Shown here: piece after piece, positions 6,308 to 6,643 of the stretch
How positions within the stretch are numbered: position 1 is the stretch's first letter
Layout: each line of letters opens with the position of its first letter
Source of the DNA: an uncultured Lachnospiraceae bacterium
GTDB taxonomy: Bacteria; Bacillota; Clostridia; Lachnospirales; Lachnospiraceae
Direction: 5' to 3'
Length of the DNA: 6,643 nucleotides
Assembly: GCA_946533525.1 (NCBI GenBank)
Contig: CAMNBW010000088.1
Span: forward strand, 1-6,643
Position numbers and translations under genes: made by a program
The notes under the pieces: model-generated
The model's database searches: none
What the model was told of the DNA's origin: nothing
What the model saw: only the letters and a program-made list of their open reading frames with translations

Positions 6308-6643
6308 TCAGACATATTTATCCACAGTAACCGCCATATTTCCCTTTTTTGTCTCATGGTCGACCTGGCGGAACACAAACTTTCCATAGCCTCTGACAGA
6401 CAGGACATCCTCCTCCTTTATCGGTGCGGAAGGGTCGCTGCACAGCCTGCTGTTTATAAAGACCTTTCCGTCGATAAAAATATCCTTTGCCGCCTGGCGG
6501 GATATGTGATAGAGCTTCGCGACTATAATGTCGAGCCGGAGCGACGCGACTATCAGCTTTTCACTCGCAAAGCGCGGTTTCACATCCTCCGGGGTCTCCG
6601 TCATGCGCTCTACCCTGACCTGGGTATGCTTGACCCGGGTCAG
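6308..6643 (-). CDS. ylmH: YlmH-family S4 RNA-binding protein, C-terminal part (5' end outside window)
   Basis: The frame is open from the right window edge to the TGA at 6310-6308, giving 111 visible residues. An ATG at 6604 is in frame, but the 13 codons before it are also open and continue the protein (TRVKHTQVRVER), so that ATG is internal and this is the tail of a longer gene. Full YlmH is about 255-260 residues. An S4 RNA-binding domain is seen at visible residues ~33-85: ASLRLDIIVAKLYHISRQAA, then IDGKVFINSRL, DPSAPIKEEDVLSVRGYGKF. It ends with the family-like tail KGNMAVTVDKYV. Family knowledge: YlmH is encoded in the cell-division cluster (sepF-ylmG-ylmH-divIVA) of many Firmicutes, and in Bacillus subtilis it binds the large ribosomal subunit and can take part in ribosome-associated quality control. 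Here divIVA does not follow; the reductase does. Other S4 proteins such as RqcP are smaller, and the SLRLD to RGYGKF layout favours YlmH. Confidence 0.85.
   Translation of the reverse strand: MTRVKHTQVRVERMTETPEDVKPRFASEKLIVASLRLDIIVAKLYHISRQAAKDIFIDGKVFINSRLCSDPSAPIKEEDVLSVRGYGKFVFRQVDHETKKGNMAVTVDKYV

Noticed and set aside
6602..6604. ATG at 6604 as the start of a free-standing 98-residue S4 protein
   Set aside because: The frame stays open to the window edge with YlmH-like sequence before it and no ribosome site, so it is an internal Met.

Overview
The window reads as ordinary chromosome from an anaerobic Clostridia-type Firmicute, most likely a Lachnospiraceae-like gut or rumen bacterium. 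This is an inference from four things: a YlmH-family S4 protein, a ferredoxin-domain aldo/keto reductase, an extracellular beta-propeller HD-GYP sensor, and a lipoprotein with an Ala/Glu/Thr-rich linker and a DxDxDG motif, all with strong AGGAG-type ribosome binding sites. No mobile element, tRNA, rRNA or CRISPR array was seen.

All five genes lie on the minus strand, so transcription runs from high to low coordinates. In that order they are: (1) the 3' end of ylmH, cut by the right window edge; (2) an aldo/keto reductase with two C-terminal [4Fe-4S] motifs, 33 bases downstream; (3) a candidate promoter and a secreted lipoprotein of unknown function; (4) a 168-codon chimeric ORF that joins the first ~56 residues of a VanX-type M15 dipeptidase to the C-terminal membrane half of a DUF819 protein; (5) a large signal-transduction protein (signal peptide, two-component-regulator propellers, Y_Y_Y domain, one membrane helix, HD-GYP c-di-GMP phosphodiesterase) whose C-terminus is cut by the left edge. 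Gaps are short (33 to about 100 bases) and no convincing intrinsic terminator was found, so read-through between neighbours is possible.

The main anomaly is the chimera at 3056-3562. It looks like the scar of an in-frame deletion between two formerly adjacent genes, leaving an intact frame without the dipeptidase active site and without the transporter-like N-terminal half. A 13-base near-perfect direct repeat lies on either side of it. The second notable point is that the aldo/keto reductase lacks the Tyr and Lys of the usual catalytic tetrad while keeping Asp and His. The propeller/HD-GYP protein would couple an extracytoplasmic signal directly to c-di-GMP breakdown, without a kinase step. 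No wholly undescribed system is evident.
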